A DNA stretch of 64,000 nucleotides, from the NCBI GenBank assembly GCA_963842725.1, contig CAWJHN010000003.1:310001-374000 (forward strand), written 5' to 3'. This stretch comes from UBA10649 sp963842725. Lineage in GTDB: Bacteria > Actinomycetota > Actinomycetes > S36-B12. The position numbers were made by a program, and so were the translations under genes. Numbering within the stretch: the first letter of the stretch is position 1; each line of letters opens with the position of its first letter. This document shows, one piece after another, positions 1 to 8,115 of the stretch. Under the pieces are notes generated by a model. The model did not search any database. It saw only the letters and a program-made list of their open reading frames with translations, and was not told the DNA's origin.

Positions 1-901
1 CGCCGACTCCGACCTCTGCTGCGGCCAGTGCCTGGGGGACGAGCGACGTCTCCGTCATCCCCGGTGCGGCGTTGACCTCGAGGAACCAGGCAACGCCCTC
101 CGCATCGATGACCATGTCTGTGCGCGACCAGTCCCGCAGGCCAAGCAGCACATGGACATCTAGGGCAAGTGCTTGAGCCGCAAGGGCCTGCGCATCCGAG
201 AGGCGGGCGGGGCAGAAGAACTCGGTGGTGCCCGCCGTGTAGCGCGCGGCGTAGTCGTACAGCTCGCCCTCCGGGACGATCTCGACCGCCGAGAGTGCGA
301 GCAGGTCGCCGTCGCGTTCGAAGACGCCGACCGAGACCTCGGTTCCGGTGACGAAACGCTCCATGAGCACGACGTCGCCGTACGCGAAGGCGCCGACCAT
401 CGCGGCGGGCAGGTCCGCGGCCCGATGCACGATCGACGTGCCCAGCGAGGAGCCGCCCTTGGTGGGCTTCACCACGAGCGGGAGTCCAAGGCTGTCGACC
501 ACGGCATCAAGCACGCCGGCCGCGCCGAGCTCACGGAAGATCGACTGCGGCATGGCCACGCACGCGGGGGTGCTGATGCCTGACTTGTGCGCGAGCTCCT
601 TGGCGATCGGCTTGTCGAACGCCAGTCGACTTGAGGCCGCATCGGAACCCACGTAGGGAATTGCCAATGATTCCAGCACATTTCGCAGGGCACCATCCTC
701 GCCGGCGGCTCCGTGAAGGAGCGGCACGATGCAGTCGGGACGATGGTCGTGCAGCCGATCGAGCAGCCCGGCATCGACGTCGTGCTCGCTGACCTCCCAT
801 TCTGGACGGTGGACGCGCAGCGCCTCGGCGACCCGGCGGCCGGAGCGGAGCGAGACGTCACGCTCGGCGGAGAGGCCGCCGGAGAGGACGAGCACGTGCA
901 T
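1..901 (-). CDS. ddl: D-alanine--D-alanine ligase (3' end cut by window edge)
   Basis: ATP-grasp ligase that joins two D-alanines for the peptidoglycan stem peptide in the cytoplasm. About 300 residues are visible, translated from ATG at 899-901 behind GGAGACC. The N-terminus has the family motif GGLSAERDVSLRSG. The middle has the ATP-grasp loop KPTKGGSSLGTS. The visible end has EVNAAPGMTETSL, matching the metal-binding EVNTxPGMT motif, so only the last few residues lie outside the window. The gene starts 8 nt after the stop of the aminotransferase upstream, so the two are probably co-transcribed. The family call is firm. Whether this is the main Ddl or a second paralogue cannot be told here. 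Confidence 0.9.
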   Translation of the reverse strand, partial: MHVLVLSGGLSAERDVSLRSGRRVAEALRVHRPEWEVSEHDVDAGLLDRLHDHRPDCIVPLLHGAAGEDGALRNVLESLAIPYVGSDAASSRLAFDKPIAKELAHKSGISTPACVAMPQSIFRELGAAGVLDAVVDSLGLPLVVKPTKGGSSLGTSIVHRAADLPAAMVGAFAYGDVVLMERFVTGTEVSVGVFERDGDLLALSAVEIVPEGELYDYAARYTAGTTEFFCPARLSDAQALAAQALALDVHVLLGLRDWSRTDMVIDAEGVAWFLEVNAAPGMTETSLVPQALAAAEVGVG

Positions 902-909
902 GAGGTCTC

Positions 910-2208
910 CTAGCGTAGGTCGGGGGCGGGGGTGGGTGATCCGGTCGGCGCGCCCAGGCCCTGCGCGGTTCCGAACGTCTCGACCAGTTCAAGCTCGCTC
1001 TCGATGACGGAAGCCAGCCGGCGGACCCCCTCGCGAATGCGGTCCGGCTCCGGGAAGCAGTAGGACAGGCGCATGTTCTGCCGGCCCTGCCCGTCGACAT
1101 AGAAGCCGGTGCCGGGAACGTAGGCGACGAGTCCGGCAACGGCCCGCGGGAGCATCGCGGTGGCGTCCAGTCCGTGCGGGAGCGTCAGCCAGGAGTAGAA
1201 GCCGCCCTGCGGGATCGTCCATGTGGTGCCCTCGGGCATCAGCGCCTGAAGCGACTCGAGCAGCGCGTCGCGGCGCTCGCGGTACACCTCCTGGTAGGTC
1301 TTGATCTGCTCTCGCCACGGCTGCGTCGCCAGGTACTCCGAGACGGTCAGCTGGGAGTAGTTGGACGGACACAGGACGGCAGACTCGTTGGCCAGCACCA
1401 ACTTCTCGCGCACGCCGTGCGGAGCGACCGCCCAGCCTACGCGCAGCCCGGAGGCGATCGTCTTGGAGAAGGAGCCGAGGTAGATGACGCCGTCGGCGTC
1501 GTCGGCCCGGATGGCGCGCGGCGGCGCACCCTCGAAACCGAGCAGGCCGTACGGGTCGTCCTCGAGGATCGCGATGCCCGCGCTCTGCGCGATGGCGAGG
1601 ATCTCCGATCGGCGCTGCGGTCCCTGCAGCACCCCGGCCGGGTTGTGGAAGCTCGGGATCGTGTAGATCAGCTTGATGCTCCGGCCGGACGCCCGGACTG
1701 CGGTGATCGCCTCGCTGAGCGCGCTGGGCACGAGCCCCTCGCCGTCCATGGCCACGTGGACGACATCGCACTCGTACGAGCCGAAGACGCCCAGGGCACC
1801 GACGTAGGACGGCGACTCCACCAGCACGACGTCGCCGGGGTCGCAGAAGATCCGGGTGACGAGGTCGAGCGCCATCTGCGAGCCGGTCGTGACCACGATG
1901 TCGTCTGGATGCGCTGAGACCCCCACCTCGGCGATCACCTCGAGGATCTGCTCCCGCAGGGTCACGTCGCCCTGGCCGGATCCGTACTGCAGAGCCTGGT
2001 TGCCGCGCTCGTACAGCAGTCGCCGGGCGGTGTCGGCGAGCATGTCGATGGGCAGGGCCTGCACGAAGGGCATCCCGCCGGCCAGTGACACGACCTCGGG
2101 ACGCGAGGCGACGGCGAACAGGGCCCGGATCTCCGAAGCTCGCATGGCATTGGCCCGGCTCGCATACGAATCAACCCACGGATCAAGGCGTGATCCCGAA
2201 CCGGTCAT
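910..2208 (-). CDS. PLP-dependent class I aminotransferase (2-aminoadipate/MocR-type catalytic domain)
   Basis: Fold-type I aminotransferase of about 432 residues without the N-terminal HTH that MocR regulators carry. The PLP lysine is in GSFSKTIASGLRVGW, and the upstream region has TGSQMALDLVTRIF and the IPSFHNPAG cofactor-binding segment. An in-frame ATG at 2223 exists, but ATG at 2208 has GGAGGGG correctly spaced before it, so 2208 is chosen. It lies directly upstream of ddl. The family includes 2-aminoadipate, branched-chain and aromatic aminotransferases, and the substrate cannot be fixed. Synteny with the ddl/cwlM region suggests an amino-acid or cell-wall precursor role (inference). 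Confidence 0.85.
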   Translation of the reverse strand: MTGSGSRLDPWVDSYASRANAMRASEIRALFAVASRPEVVSLAGGMPFVQALPIDMLADTARRLLYERGNQALQYGSGQGDVTLREQILEVIAEVGVSAHPDDIVVTTGSQMALDLVTRIFCDPGDVVLVESPSYVGALGVFGSYECDVVHVAMDGEGLVPSALSEAITAVRASGRSIKLIYTIPSFHNPAGVLQGPQRRSEILAIAQSAGIAILEDDPYGLLGFEGAPPRAIRADDADGVIYLGSFSKTIASGLRVGWAVAPHGVREKLVLANESAVLCPSNYSQLTVSEYLATQPWREQIKTYQEVYRERRDALLESLQALMPEGTTWTIPQGGFYSWLTLPHGLDATAMLPRAVAGLVAYVPGTGFYVDGQGRQNMRLSYCFPEPDRIREGVRRLASVIESELELVETFGTAQGLGAPTGSPTPAPDLR

Positions 2209-2281
2209 CACTCGCCCCTCCATCGCACTGTCGCCGTCAACTGAGGCGACCTACGATAGGCCCAACGGAGGGAGCGCGATC

Positions 2282-2380
2282 ATGCGGCGTCTGCTCGGGT
2301 TGATGGGGCTCATCGCCCTGGGAGTGCTCGTGGGCTTCGTCGTCCGGCTCGTCTGGCCGCGCAGCGCTGACACCTACTAG
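2282..2380 (+). CDS. small single-span membrane protein (32 aa)
   Basis: A 32-codon reading frame starts at ATG 2282 with GGAGGGAG 8-9 nt upstream and ends TAG at 2380. The protein is basic at the N-terminus (MRRLLG), has one hydrophobic helix of about 18 residues (residues 5-22) and a short R/W/P-containing tail. It is divergent from the aminotransferase. A TACGAT hexamer at 2252-2257 could be its -10 element. The ribosome-binding site and membrane topology support a real small gene. No family is recognised and no function is proposed. Confidence 0.5.
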   Translation: MRRLLGLMGLIALGVLVGFVVRLVWPRSADTY

Positions 2381-2400
2381 ACCGGCCACCGAACGCAGGG

Positions 2401-3453
2401 TCAGCGCGGAGCGCAGAATCGCGTGACGGCCGCCGCGAGCCCCTCGGCCACCACGTCCTGGAACGCGGGGCTGGTCAGCCGTCGAGCGTCGGCCTCGTTC
2501 GACAGGTACCCCAGCTCCACCCGCACGGCGGGCATCCGGGTCATCCGCAGCAGGTCCCAGCTGCGCGGGTGCGTGCGGCAGTCGAGGAGGTCGGTGCGGC
2601 CGTGCAGCTCCTCCTGGACGAGTTCGGCAAGGATGCGCCCGCTGGGCGAGTGCGATCCGCCCCGAGGGTCGCCGAAGTAGAAGGTCACCAGGCCGTTCGG
2701 CAGGGGACTGTCGACCGCGTTGACGTGGAGCGAGAGCACGAGGTCGGCGTCGACGAGGTTGGCGAACGCGGCCCGGGCCGGGTCGTCCGACGCCTCCCCC
2801 GGGCGGTCGACCTGGGCCGGGCGCGTGAGCAGGACCTGCGTGCCGAGCGCCGCCAGCCGGCCCTCGACGCGGACGGCGATCGCGTGGCACAGGTCGGGAT
2901 CGACCCGATCGCCGGCGTCGATCACGACGACCTTGTCGGCGACGCCGGTCTGCAGCTCGATCAGCGTGACGTGCTCCCGGAGCGTCGTGGCGCTGCCGCC
3001 CGTGACGGTTCGCACGAGTCGGTCGAAGGCCCGGAAGGTGTCGGGGCCGCAGGTGCCGTCGGCGGTGACGCCGACGCCCTTCTGGAACTCCCGGAGGGCG
3101 AGGTCGGTGTGATGACCGAACAGGCCGTCCGGCCGGCCGGCGGCGAACCCGAGCTGGCCGAGTCGGCGCTGCAGTTCCGTGACGTCGTCACCGGCCATCA
3201 GGTGACCGGGCGTGAAGGAGAGCACGCGGTCGCCGAGCTGCCAGCGGGCCTCCTCGAGGCGTCGGAAGGTGTGCGGACCCACGACGCCGTCCACTGTGAT
3301 GCCGCGCTCCTGCTGGAACGCCCGCACGGCGCGATCGAGCGGAGCATCGAAGAGTGCGGGGTCGCCGTCGGCCACGTCACTGCACAGGCCGAGGTGCGCC
3401 AGCCGAGCACGAACCTCGGCGACGGCCGCCCCGGTGTCACCGCGGCGGAGCAT
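2401..3453 (-). CDS. cwlM: CwlM-like peptidoglycan-binding pseudo-amidase
   Basis: About 350 residues: two N-terminal PG_binding_1 repeats (about residues 4-70 and 83-150) followed by an Amidase_3 fold (about 175-350). Synteny (trxB-trxA-cwlM) and the block CRTHPRSWDLLRMTRMP match mycobacterial CwlM. CwlM does not cleave peptidoglycan but, once phosphorylated, stimulates MurA. The first zinc ligand of active amidases, the His of GHGG, is replaced: the segment reads IDAGDRVD, with Asp about residue 183. LSLHVNA keeps the later His. It is therefore predicted to be catalytically dead. GTG 3456 and ATG 3453 are both possible starts. It follows trxA by about 35 nt. Confidence 0.88.
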   Translation of the reverse strand: MLRRGDTGAAVAEVRARLAHLGLCSDVADGDPALFDAPLDRAVRAFQQERGITVDGVVGPHTFRRLEEARWQLGDRVLSFTPGHLMAGDDVTELQRRLGQLGFAAGRPDGLFGHHTDLALREFQKGVGVTADGTCGPDTFRAFDRLVRTVTGGSATTLREHVTLIELQTGVADKVVVIDAGDRVDPDLCHAIAVRVEGRLAALGTQVLLTRPAQVDRPGEASDDPARAAFANLVDADLVLSLHVNAVDSPLPNGLVTFYFGDPRGGSHSPSGRILAELVQEELHGRTDLLDCRTHPRSWDLLRMTRMPAVRVELGYLSNEADARRLTSPAFQDVVAEGLAAAVTRFCAPR

Positions 3454-3488
3454 CACTCACGGCACGGGACTGCGCGGCGACGACCCGG

Positions 3489-3809
3489 CTACAGGTACGG
3501 GGCAAGGTCGGCAAGGAGCGCGGCCTTGGGCTTGGCGCCGATGATCGTCTTGACGACCTGCCCGCCCTTGTAGACGTTGATCGTCGGAATGGACGTGATG
3601 CCGTAGGAAGCCGACGTCTGCGGATTCTCGTCGACGTTGAGCTTCGCAATGAGGACCCCGTCGTTCTCGACGGCGATCTGCTCGAGGATCGGGGCGATCA
3701 TCTTGCACGGTCCGCACCACTCCGCCCAGAAGTCCACGACTACCGGCTTCTCGCTCATCAGCACGTCGTCGGTGAAGCTCGCGTCGGTGACCTTCTTGGT
3801 CTCTCCCAT
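3489..3809 (-). CDS. trxA: thioredoxin
   Basis: 106-residue cytoplasmic thioredoxin with the redox motif WCGPC (FWAEWCGPCKMIAP) and the cis-Pro segment SIPTINVYKGG. It donates electrons to ribonucleotide reductase, peroxiredoxins and methionine sulfoxide reductases, and is re-reduced by TrxB. ATG 3809 follows GGGAG. It lies 79 nt downstream of trxB in the same direction and is expected to be driven by the SigR/SigH-type promoter upstream of trxB. Confidence 0.95.
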   Translation of the reverse strand: MGETKKVTDASFTDDVLMSEKPVVVDFWAEWCGPCKMIAPILEQIAVENDGVLIAKLNVDENPQTSASYGITSIPTINVYKGGQVVKTIIGAKPKAALLADLAPYL

Positions 3810-3888
3810 GGCAGTACTCCCGGATCTCGGTTCGCAGCCCGGTTCAGGGCTTCGGTTCTGGTCTGGCCGGCGTGGCGCCGTGCTCAGG

Positions 3889-4822
3889 CTACTCGCTCGC
3901 GGCGAGGAATCGTTCGGCGTCGAGGGCGGCGGCGCAGCCGGACCCGGCGGCGGTGATGGCCTGACGGTAGGTGTGGTCGACGAGGTCGCCGCAGGCGAAC
4001 ACGCCGTCCGCCGACGTGCGGGTGGACTGGCCCTCGACGAGCACGTATCCCTCGTCGTCCAGGTCGATCTGGCCCTTGACGAGCTCGGAGCGCGGATCGT
4101 GCCCGATCGCGACGAAGAGCCCCGTCACGGGAAGCTCGCGGGTCGCGCCGGTCGTGGTGTCGCGCAGCACGACCGCGGACACCTTCGGATCGCCGAGGAT
4201 GTCGTCGACGGCGCTGTTCCAGGCGAAGTGCAGCTTCTCGTTGGCGAACGCCCGCTCCTGCATGATCTTGCTGGCGCGCAGTGCGTCACGACGGTGCACC
4301 AGGGTGACCGAGCGGGCGAACCGGGTCAGGAACGTCGCCTCCTCGATCGCCGAGTCGCCGCCCCCGACCACGGCGATGTCCTGGTCGCGGAAGAAGAAGC
4401 CGTCGCAGGTCGCGCACCACGAGACGCCGTGGCCGGACAGGCGCTTCTCGCTGGGAATGCCGAGCTCGCGGTAGGCGGAGCCCATGGCGAGGATGATCGC
4501 GCGCGCCTTGTGGGTGTTGCCGGAGCCGTCGACGACGGTCTTGACGTCGGCTGACGAGGTCCATGCTCACGATGTCGTCGGTCACCAGCTCGGCACCGAA
4601 GCGCTCGGCCTGGGCCCGCATCTGCTCCATGAGCTGCGGTCCCATGATCCCCTCGGTGAAGCCGGGGAAGTTCTCGACCTCGGTGGTGTTCATCAGGGCT
4701 CCGCCCGCGGTCACGGCTCCCTCGAAGACGAGCGGGGCCAGCTGCGCGCGGGCCGCGTAGACGGCGGCCGTGTAGCCGGCCGGTCCGGAACCGATGATGA
4801 TGACGTTGCGGATCTCGCTCAC
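3889..4822 (-). pseudogene. trxB: thioredoxin reductase, frameshifted
   Basis: NADPH-dependent flavoprotein that reduces thioredoxin. The N-terminal part has the FAD motif GSGPAGYTAA, and the C-terminal part has the redox centre CATC (SWCATCDG), the NADPH motif GGGDSA and the final GVFACGDLVD. GTG 4822 follows AAGGGC. The frame breaks near 4549-4551: after VSMDLVS the conserved continuation DVKTVVDGSGNTHKARA is read one base out of phase, consistent with a single extra base. Conserved sequence is uninterrupted on both sides. Because thioredoxin reductase is normally important in actinobacteria, a base-calling error is as likely as a real mutation. Confidence 0.88.
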
Positions 4823-4902
4823 GAGATGCCCTTCCTGGCCAGATGCGGCGTCGATCGCCCGACATGTCCGAAATACCACGGGGGGTATGTGTCCCTGCTG
4901 GC

Positions 4903-4929
4903 AACGATCCTACGGGCCGGGGCATTCCC
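4903..4929 (-). promoter_or_regulatory. SigR/SigH-type promoter of trxBA
   Basis: On the minus strand GGGAAT (4924-4929) is followed by exactly 18 nt and GTT (4903-4905). This is the consensus GGGAAT-N18-GTT of actinobacterial disulfide-stress sigma factors (Streptomyces SigR, mycobacterial SigH). It sits 80 nt upstream of the trxB start and just after the rsmA stop. trxBA is a classical SigR/SigH target, so position and function agree. The sigma factor itself is not in this window. Confidence 0.75.
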
Positions 4930-4943
4930 ACGCCCCGGTGGCG

Positions 4944-5932
4944 TCAGCGCTGCCAGGCGTAGGGCTGGTAGGCGATCACGGCCTCCACGGTGGGGCAGTC
5001 CGGCTTGACCACCCATACGTCGAGGTCGCCCGTGGACGCGTCGATCGTGCTCGTCGGCGGGGGGGACGTGGCGGGGTCGACGGTGCCGGCCGGCGCGACG
5101 ACGACGCCCGCCTCCGCGCCCTCGAACCGGGCCCGGTCGACGACCAGTGCCTGGGCGTTGGCCGACTTCGCCAGCCAGGTGAGGCACTCCCGGAGGGTGT
5201 CCCAGGACCGCGTGAACCCGTCGTCGATCGGCAGTTGCACGGGCTGGGCCGGCATCAGGGCCGCTTCCTGGGCCGAGTGCACGTCGACGCGGTCGAGCAA
5301 CTGCGTCACCTGGCTGGTGAGCCCGGCCTCGGTGTAGTTGATGTTCGAGGCCATGACCATCTTGGCGGGCTGTGCCGCATCGGCCGCCGGGGCCTCTGCG
5401 GCCAGTTCGGCGCCACCGCTCGAGAAGGGCTGGGCGGCAGCGGCTGAGTCGCCGGCCGCCGACTCGGGAGCGCTCTTTGCCGCCGGGTCTGCGGTCTGCG
5501 CCATCGTCACTGCCGCGTCGCCGGCCACCATGACCTCGCCGCCCCGCCCGTGCGGTCCAGGGTGCTGACCGCGACGCCGACGGCGACCACGGCGACGGAG
5601 GCCGCCACCAGTCCACCTGCCCAGCGCAGGGCCCGGGAGGGACGCGCCGTCTCGGTGGCCGGCCGCGGCGTGAACGCAAGGACGTTGTCCGGTGCGGGCC
5701 TCTGGGCTGCCTCCGTGTCCAGGGCGGCCACGAGGCGGTCCCAGGCCCAGTCGGGCATCGGCGGGTCGGCGAGGTCGGCCTCGCGTGCCGGATCAAGGAA
5801 GGCCAGACCCGCCAGCGCGGCCGTGATCTCGTCGGGTCGGGCGTCGTCGAACGCCGCCTCGGCTGCGCTGTCGTCGAGAAGCAGCTCGTCGCTCGGAAGC
5901 CGTTCGTCGTTCGGGGTCGGCTCGTCAGCCAT
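4944..5932 (-). pseudogene. rsmA: anti-sigma-M factor (RsmA-like), frameshifted
   Basis: Membrane-anchored regulator expected to hold SigM. The N-terminal cytoplasmic part is acidic and lacks the HxxxCxxC zinc motif. One transmembrane helix (WAGGLVAASVAVVAVGVAV) is followed by an Ala/Pro-rich linker and an extracytoplasmic domain ending at 4944. ATG 5932 has a near-perfect AAGGAGGTGA upstream and overlaps the sigM stop by 8 nt. The frame breaks at a C4 run (5542-5545 on the + strand). Restoring one base joins TLDRTGG to GGEVMVAGDAAV. It sits in the sigM-rsmA-trxB order known from mycobacteria. Confidence 0.75.
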
Positions 5933-6545
5933 GCGGGGTCTCACCTCCTTCGGTCGTTGTGACGGGGCCGGCCTGATCCTGGTTCCGCAGGAAGTCGAGC
6001 CGTTTGGCCAGCTTGGCGCGTCCGCGCGAGCACCGGCTCTTCACCGTCCCGGTCGGGCAGCCGAGCATGGTGGCGGCCTCCTCGACGGACCAGCCCTCGA
6101 CGTCGACCAGCAGGATCGCCTCCCGCTGGTCGGTGGGGAGCTCGGCCAGCGCGGCCGTGATGACCAGCTGGGTCTCGCGCCGGTCGAGGTGATCGGTCGG
6201 ATCGACGATCACGACCCCCGGTCGGCCCTCGTCGTCGTCCGGGAGGGGCTGGGCGCGCCGGACCGCCTTGCGGCGAAGCCGGTCGAGGCTGGCGTTGACG
6301 ACGATCCGGTGCAGCCAGGTGGTCACCGCGGAGTCGCCGCGGAACTGGTCGGCGCGGCGGAAGGCCGAGATCAGGGCGTCCTGGAGGGCGTCGGAGGCCT
6401 CCTCCGGGTCACCGGTCGTGCGGTACGCCACTGCCCACAGCCGATCCCGGTGCCGCCGTACCAGCTCACCGAACGCCTCCGGGTCGCCGGCCACATGGGC
6501 ACCGAGCAGCTCGACGTCGGACGGAGCGTCGGCGGGCAGGGTCAC
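5925..6545 (-). CDS. sigM: ECF RNA polymerase sigma factor SigM
   Basis: 206-residue group 4 sigma factor. Region 2 (about residues 20-95) contains DALQDALISAF and TTWLHRIVVNASLDRLRR. Region 4 (about 125-185) ends in the helix-turn-helix PTGTVKSRCSRGRAKL. Its stop overlaps the start of the anti-sigma gene, the usual coupling for sigma/anti-sigma pairs. It begins 16 nt after the pseudokinase gene stop, so it has no room for a separate promoter and is read with murJ. Assignment to SigM rests on synteny with murJ and trxB. Confidence 0.9.
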   Translation of the reverse strand: MTLPADAPSDVELLGAHVAGDPEAFGELVRRHRDRLWAVAYRTTGDPEEASDALQDALISAFRRADQFRGDSAVTTWLHRIVVNASLDRLRRKAVRRAQPLPDDDEGRPGVVIVDPTDHLDRRETQLVITAALAELPTDQREAILLVDVEGWSVEEAATMLGCPTGTVKSRCSRGRAKLAKRLDFLRNQDQAGPVTTTEGGETPHG

Positions 6546-6561
6546 GCTCCGAGCCTATTGG

Positions 6562-8115
6562 TCAGCCGCTGACGGCGGCTGCCCTGACTCCGCCTTGGTA
6601 GACCCCGGCGCCCTGGTCCTCGGCCGGTGGCACCCGGGTGAACCAGACCAGCACGTAGCGGCCGTTCACGGGGCGCGGGGCGCGCACGGCGATGTTCTCG
6701 CGCGTCCCGGCCGCGGTGGCCAGCGGTGTCCACAGGGCCGGGTCGGCGAGCACCCGGTCGGCGATCCGGACGTCGATGGCGCTGCCCCGGCCGACCAGCT
6801 TGAGCGAGACCTCCTGAACGTCCTGCGGCTGGCCGAGGTCCAGGATGAGCCCCACGCCGTCCTTCCCGTCGAGCGTCGGCGTCGTGTACTCGGAGGTCAG
6901 CCAGGCGGTCTCGGGATCGTCGTCATTGACGAGAACGGCGAGGTCCTCGCTCTCGAAGCCCTTCTTCTTGTCCTTCTTCCCATTGCCGTCGTCGTCGCCG
7001 AACGGGTCGTACGAGCGATAGTCCTTGATCGGGAACAGCTGCTCGATGCCGCCGCCGCTGAGGTCGTCCACCGGCCGGGCCGGCGACGTGAGCATGCCGT
7101 CCAGCGTCACGGTGCCCTGGTCGCTCGTCGCCTCGGTCGACCCGGTTGCGAACTGCCAGCCCACCCAGGCGATGCCGGCGACGAGGGCCAGCGCGATTGC
7201 GACGGCCAGCACACGCGCCACGGCCACCAGTACCAGCCGCACAGTTCGGCGTGACCGGGACACGGGCACGGCGCGAAGGGTCGTCGGCAGGGGGGCCACA
7301 TGGTCCAGGGCTGCGCCGACCATGGTCGAGAAGGCGACGACGTCGGGGACCTTGGCCACTCCGCGCGGTCGGGCGGCCGCCGTGACGGACCTGGCGACGA
7401 CGTCGTCCACCGACCGTGGCACCGCCGCACGGACCTGCGAGGGCGGCAGCACCACGTCGCCCGCGCGCGGGGCGGCGGGATCGACGGTCGCGGTACTGCC
7501 CGGCCAGAAGCCCGTGCTCAGCAGGTACACCAGGCTGCCGAGGGAGTCCACGTCGGACTGACCGCGGTCGAGGGGCACGCTCCCGGTCGAGTCGGGCAGG
7601 GTGCCGAAGAGCGCGGCGTCGACCGCCAGCCCGCGGATCCGCACCTCGCCGGCGTCGGTGATGAAGACGCTGGAAGGGCGCAGCCGGCCGTGCTGCACGC
7701 CGAGGGCGGCGCCGGCGGCGATGGCGCGGGCGACCTCCGCGCACAGGTCCAACGCCTCGGCGGGCGCGAACGGGGTGCCGGCGCGGGCCTGGATGGTGCG
7801 CTCGAGGTTGCGTCCGGACGCCCATTCGCTGACGACCGCTACCCGGGGCCCCTCGCCGGCGGTTGCGGGCAGGTCGAGGATGTCCAGAACGCGGAGCAGG
7901 CGCCGGTCGTCGACGCCGGCCGCCGCCTGCGCGGCTCCGAGGACGGCCGGGCAGCGGGAATCGTCGGCCGAGAGCACGCGGATGGCGACCGGCCGGTCGA
8001 GGACCTCGTCGTAGGCGTGCCAGAGGTACACGTCGTCGCCGATGCCGTCGACCCCGGGATCCTGGGTGACGAGGTCGAGCAGCCGGTACCGGCCGAGTTG
8101 CTCCGTAGCCCTCAT
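6562..8115 (-). CDS. MurJ-associated membrane pseudokinase with C-terminal discoidin-like domain
   Basis: 517 residues. The N-terminal Ser/Thr kinase fold (about 8-260) has lost catalytic residues: the VAIK lysine is Arg (VAIRVL, about residue 46), the HRD loop reads HGRLRPSSV (about 142-150), and DFG is absent (VRIRGLA). A transmembrane helix lies near 280-305. An acidic/Lys linker (DDDGNGKKDKKK) leads to an extracellular beta-sandwich-like region resembling F5/8-type domains. In mycobacteria the equivalent pseudokinase is fused to MviN/MurJ and recruits FhaA. Here it is a separate gene whose ATG overlaps the murJ stop (ATGA). It is probably a regulator of lipid II flipping (inference). Confidence 0.85.
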   Translation of the reverse strand: MRATEQLGRYRLLDLVTQDPGVDGIGDDVYLWHAYDEVLDRPVAIRVLSADDSRCPAVLGAAQAAAGVDDRRLLRVLDILDLPATAGEGPRVAVVSEWASGRNLERTIQARAGTPFAPAEALDLCAEVARAIAAGAALGVQHGRLRPSSVFITDAGEVRIRGLAVDAALFGTLPDSTGSVPLDRGQSDVDSLGSLVYLLSTGFWPGSTATVDPAAPRAGDVVLPPSQVRAAVPRSVDDVVARSVTAAARPRGVAKVPDVVAFSTMVGAALDHVAPLPTTLRAVPVSRSRRTVRLVLVAVARVLAVAIALALVAGIAWVGWQFATGSTEATSDQGTVTLDGMLTSPARPVDDLSGGGIEQLFPIKDYRSYDPFGDDDGNGKKDKKKGFESEDLAVLVNDDDPETAWLTSEYTTPTLDGKDGVGLILDLGQPQDVQEVSLKLVGRGSAIDVRIADRVLADPALWTPLATAAGTRENIAVRAPRPVNGRYVLVWFTRVPPAEDQGAGVYQGGVRAAAVSG

